This document shows positions 7,050-9,017 of a stretch of DNA of 9,017 nt, in pieces. Below the pieces are notes generated by a model. The model saw nothing but the letters and a program-made list of their open reading frames with translations. It searched no databases and was not told where the DNA came from. Both the position numbers and the translations under genes were made by a program. The DNA is taken from positions 1 to 9,017 of the forward strand of contig JAICUE010000082.1 of the NCBI GenBank assembly GCA_025936015.1. Direction: 5' to 3'. Source of the stretch: Gemmatimonadaceae bacterium. Lineage in GTDB: Bacteria; Gemmatimonadota; Gemmatimonadetes; Gemmatimonadales; Gemmatimonadaceae. Numbering within the stretch: the first letter of the stretch is position 1; every line of letters begins with the position of its first letter.

Positions 7050-7056
7050 GGAGGAG
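7050..7056 (+). promoter_or_regulatory. Purine-rich Shine-Dalgarno-like sequence far from the GNAT start
   Basis: GGAGGAG is a good anti-SD match but ends 18 nt before ATG 7075, which is longer than the usual 5-10 nt. No better in-frame start lies at ideal distance. It may be used poorly or be coincidental. Confidence 0.25.
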
Positions 7057-7074
7057 CCACCGCCGCTCACTACG

Positions 7075-7605
7075 ATGCCCGACGCTTCGCCGTTCACGCT
7101 GCGCCCTGCCACCTCCGACGACGTTCCGGTCATCCTCGCCTGCATCCGCGGGCTCGCCGAGTACGAAAAGCTCGCGCACGAAGTCGTCGCTACCGAGGAG
7201 CTGCTGCGCGAAACGTTGTTCGGCGTCCGTCCGGCGGCCGAGGTGATTCTCGCGATGCGCGACGACGAGGCGGCCGGCTTCGCGCTCTTCTTCCACAACT
7301 ATTCGACCTTTCTTGCCCGGCCGGGGGTCTACCTCGAGGACCTCTTCGTCTTCCCGCGCTTTCGCGGGCAGGGGCTCGGACGCCAACTGCTGACAGAGCT
7401 CGCCCGCATCACGATCGCTCGCGGTGGTGGACGGCTCGAGTGGAGCGTGCTCGATTGGAACGTCGACGCGATCCGGTTTTACCAGAGCGTCGGCGCGCAG
7501 GCGATGAGCGATTGGACGGTGAACCGGGTGACCGGTGATGCGCTGCGGGCGCTCGCCGCTGCAACCGGCACCAGCGAGACGCGTTCATCGCAGCCGCGCC
7601 GTTGA
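7075..7605 (+). CDS. GNAT family N-acetyltransferase
   Basis: From ATG 7075 the product is 176 residues, typical for a single GNAT domain. It transfers an acetyl group from acetyl-CoA to an amine. Visible landmarks are the N-terminal strand FTLRPAT at 7-13, AEYEKL at 28-33, beta-4 YLEDLFV at 86-92, the acetyl-CoA pyrophosphate loop RGQGLG at 97-102 (R/Q-x-x-G-x-G/A) and IRFYQSVGA at 133-141 with the usual C-terminal Tyr (136). The AEYEKL, FFHNYSTF and LEDLFV segments resemble the diamine/thialysine (SAT-like) acetyltransferase branch, so a polyamine or related amine is a reasonable but unproven substrate. An upstream TTG at 7021 would add 18 residues that do not resemble the family, so the ATG is preferred. 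The TGA overlaps the TTG start of the acylase gene, implying an operon. Confidence 0.9.
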   Translation: MPDASPFTLRPATSDDVPVILACIRGLAEYEKLAHEVVATEELLRETLFGVRPAAEVILAMRDDEAAGFALFFHNYSTFLARPGVYLEDLFVFPRFRGQGLGRQLLTELARITIARGGGRLEWSVLDWNVDAIRFYQSVGAQAMSDWTVNRVTGDALRALAAATGTSETRSSQPRR

Positions 7606-9017
7606 CGCCGCCGCTCCCCGTCGCCGCTGCCTCGTCGCAGGGCACTCGAAGCCCGCGACCGCGAAGCATCGCGCGTGTCGTCGTCGCCGCGATCGTGCTC
7701 GTCGTGATGGTCGTGCTCTGCGCGCGCGGGGTGGGGATGCTCCCCGCGCTCGGCCCGCTCATCGACCCGGCGACCGGCGTGTGGACGATGCCGGCGGCCG
7801 CCGAGCTTCCGCGCACCGCCGAAGTCACCGTGCCCGGGACACGCGCGCCGGTAACGGTACTCTACGATGACCGGTCGGTGCCGCACATCTTCGCCGCGAA
7901 CGAGCCCGATGCCTGGCGAGCGTTAGGCTACGTCGTCGCGCGCGACCGGCTCTTCCAGCTCGAGATGGGGACGCTGGCCGCATCGGGACGGCTGACCGAG
8001 ATCGGTGGACGGGGGCTGCTCGCCGCCGACCGCGAGACGCGGGAGCTCGGGATGCCGCGCGCCGCCGAGCGCGCCTGGGCGAGTCTGCCCGCCGGTTCGG
8101 TGGAACGCGTCGCGACCGACGCGTTCGCCGATGGCGTCAACGCCTACATCGACTCGATGTCGCCGGCCGAGCTCCCGCTCGAGTTCCGCTTGCTCGGCAT
8201 CGCGCCGGAGCGATGGAAGCCGGTCAACACCTTCCACCTCCTCGAGCGAATGGGGTGGACGCTCGCCTACGAGAACGACCTCGCCCGCGTCGCGACGCGG
8301 GCGCGGATCGGCGCCGCCGCGACCGACGCGCTCTTCCCGGCGCGAAGCCCGATCCAGGAGCCGATCCAGCCTAACGGCCAGCTGAAGCCTCGCTTCGACT
8401 TCGCGCAGCTGCCGCCGCCGGGACGGCCGGACAGTGCCGCGGCGGCACTGCTCGCGATGCTCCGCGGCCTCGACCCGGCGCGGCGGGCGGGCGATGCCGC
8501 CGAGGACGCGTTAGGCAGCGACAACTGGGCCGTTGCGCCGCGGCGGACGGCGGCCGGCGCTGCACTCCTCGCCGGCGATCCCCACCTCGAGCTGACGCTG
8601 CCGTCGATCTGGTACGAAACGCAGATCACCGTCCCCGGCGCGATGGACGTCTACGGCGTGACGATCCCCGGTGCGCCGGGGGTGATCATCGGCTTCAATC
8701 GCGACATCGCCTGGACGTTCACCAATACGCAATCCGACGTCATCGACTGGTTCGCCGAGACCGTCGATGACAGTGCGCATCCGACCCGCTACATGGTCGA
8801 CGGCCAGTGGAAGCCGATCGAGCTGCGCATCGAGACCTATCGCGGTCCGCGCGGGAGCACTGTCGCGGTGGATACGGTCCGCTACACCGCCCGCGGGCCG
8901 ATGCGGCGGAGCGGCGCTCGCTGGCTCTCGCTCCGATGGACGGTGCTCGACACCGGTTCGACGTTAGGCGTGTTCGCGGCGGCGGCGAAGGCGACGAGCG
9001 TCGAGGAGTTCCGCCGC
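7602..9017 (+). CDS. Penicillin acylase family precursor (Ntn-hydrolase), truncated by window edge
   Basis: The frame is open from TTG 7602 to the window end (472 codons; the family is about 750-850). An in-frame TGA lies at 7536-7538 and no ATG or GTG occurs between it and 7602, so TTG, overlapping the GNAT stop as TTGA, is the best start. The N-terminus has an Arg-rich stretch and then a hydrophobic run (about 25-40), a signal peptide or anchor, so the enzyme is probably exported or periplasmic. Family signatures are VPHI at 93-96, GYVVARDRLFQLEMG at 109-123, and the autocleavage site GSDNW with nucleophile Ser306. GDPHLEL at 325-331 and the PGAPGVIIGFNRDIAWTFTNT region follow. Such enzymes hydrolyse amides: beta-lactams, acyl-homoserine lactones or acyl peptides. 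The substrate is unknown here. GTTAGGC at 8510 encodes the Leu-Gly directly before Ser306; further copies lie at 7922 and 8963, with an antisense copy at 8369. Confidence 0.93.
   Translation, partial: MTPPLPVAAASSQGTRSPRPRSIARVVVAAIVLVVMVVLCARGVGMLPALGPLIDPATGVWTMPAAAELPRTAEVTVPGTRAPVTVLYDDRSVPHIFAANEPDAWRALGYVVARDRLFQLEMGTLAASGRLTEIGGRGLLAADRETRELGMPRAAERAWASLPAGSVERVATDAFADGVNAYIDSMSPAELPLEFRLLGIAPERWKPVNTFHLLERMGWTLAYENDLARVATRARIGAAATDALFPARSPIQEPIQPNGQLKPRFDFAQLPPPGRPDSAAAALLAMLRGLDPARRAGDAAEDALGSDNWAVAPRRTAAGAALLAGDPHLELTLPSIWYETQITVPGAMDVYGVTIPGAPGVIIGFNRDIAWTFTNTQSDVIDWFAETVDDSAHPTRYMVDGQWKPIELRIETYRGPRGSTVAVDTVRYTARGPMRRSGARWLSLRWTVLDTGSTLGVFAAAAKATSVEEFRR

Larger units (their letters stand above)
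528..8969. repeat. Dispersed over-represented word CGTTAGGC / GCCTAACG
   Basis: The 7-base core GTTAGGC begins on the plus strand at 2639, 3651, 4194, 4533, 5020, 5509, 7922, 8510 and 8963. Its complement GCCTAAC begins at 528, 1355, 6743, 6941 and 8369. Thirteen of the 14 have C before GTTAGGC; only 4194 has G. Spacing is irregular (141-1284 bp). Twelve lie in genes, ten of them in the sense direction as X-Leu-Gly and two antisense as Pro-Asn-Gly. Two lie in the repeat-rich intergenic stretch. The flanks beyond the octamer are not conserved, so these are words rather than copies of a longer element. Confidence 0.9.

Noticed and set aside
6717..7538. 273-residue plus-strand frame across the inverted-repeat arm and the GNAT gene
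   Set aside because: It overlaps the GNAT gene in another frame. Its N-terminal half is translated repeat DNA with Cys/Pro/Arg-rich sequence and shows no domain.
528..8969. GTTAGGC/GCCTAAC read as integron attC core boxes (GTTRRRY / RYYYAAC)
   Set aside because: The words fit the degenerate core box. However, they are isolated inside conserved genes, lack the paired R'/R'' arms and the imperfect palindrome of attC sites, and no integrase or cassette layout is present.

Overview
The window comes from a very GC-rich bacterial chromosome (roughly 70% G+C by eye). It holds compact, partly overlapping genes with strong G/C bias at third codon positions. Gene content and style fit a soil or aquatic member of a high-GC phylum; Gemmatimonadota is my best guess. 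That is an inference from overall resemblance of the proteins, since there is no rRNA or marker gene here.

Layout. (1) Positions 1-3496, minus strand: an hrpB-type DEAH/RHA helicase followed by, and overlapping through ATGA, an MprF-type multi-pass membrane protein that runs off the left edge. (2) Positions 3508-6088, plus strand: a MATE-family efflux transporter, overlapping by 8 bp a DAO-type FAD-dependent oxidoreductase with a GTG start. The two divergent start codons are separated by only 11 bp. (3) Positions 6168-6371: a probable small helical protein of unknown function. (4) Positions 6372-7074: a 703-bp gene-free stretch. It carries two tandem ~98-bp units, a long inverted repeat (107-bp arms around a 245-bp centre), local hairpins in the centre, and a candidate promoter. 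(5) Positions 7075-9017, plus strand: a GNAT acetyltransferase whose TGA overlaps the TTG start of a penicillin-acylase-family (Ntn-hydrolase) precursor, which runs off the right edge.

The most unusual signal is not a gene. The octamer CGTTAGGC (or its complement GCCTAACG) occurs 13 times in 9 kb, plus a 14th copy of the 7-base core GTTAGGC. About 0.3 octamers would be expected at this base composition. The copies lie in five of the seven genes, on both strands, and twice in the intergenic stretch. Every TTA leucine codon I found in the annotated genes sits inside this word. This is the density seen for DNA uptake sequences, the cyanobacterial HIP1 word or Chi-like sites, and I know of no described role for this word.

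How the genes work together: the pairs hrpB/mprF, MATE/oxidoreductase and GNAT/acylase each look translationally coupled. No common pathway links the three pairs. I see no CRISPR array, tRNA, rRNA, phage gene, transposase or named defence system.
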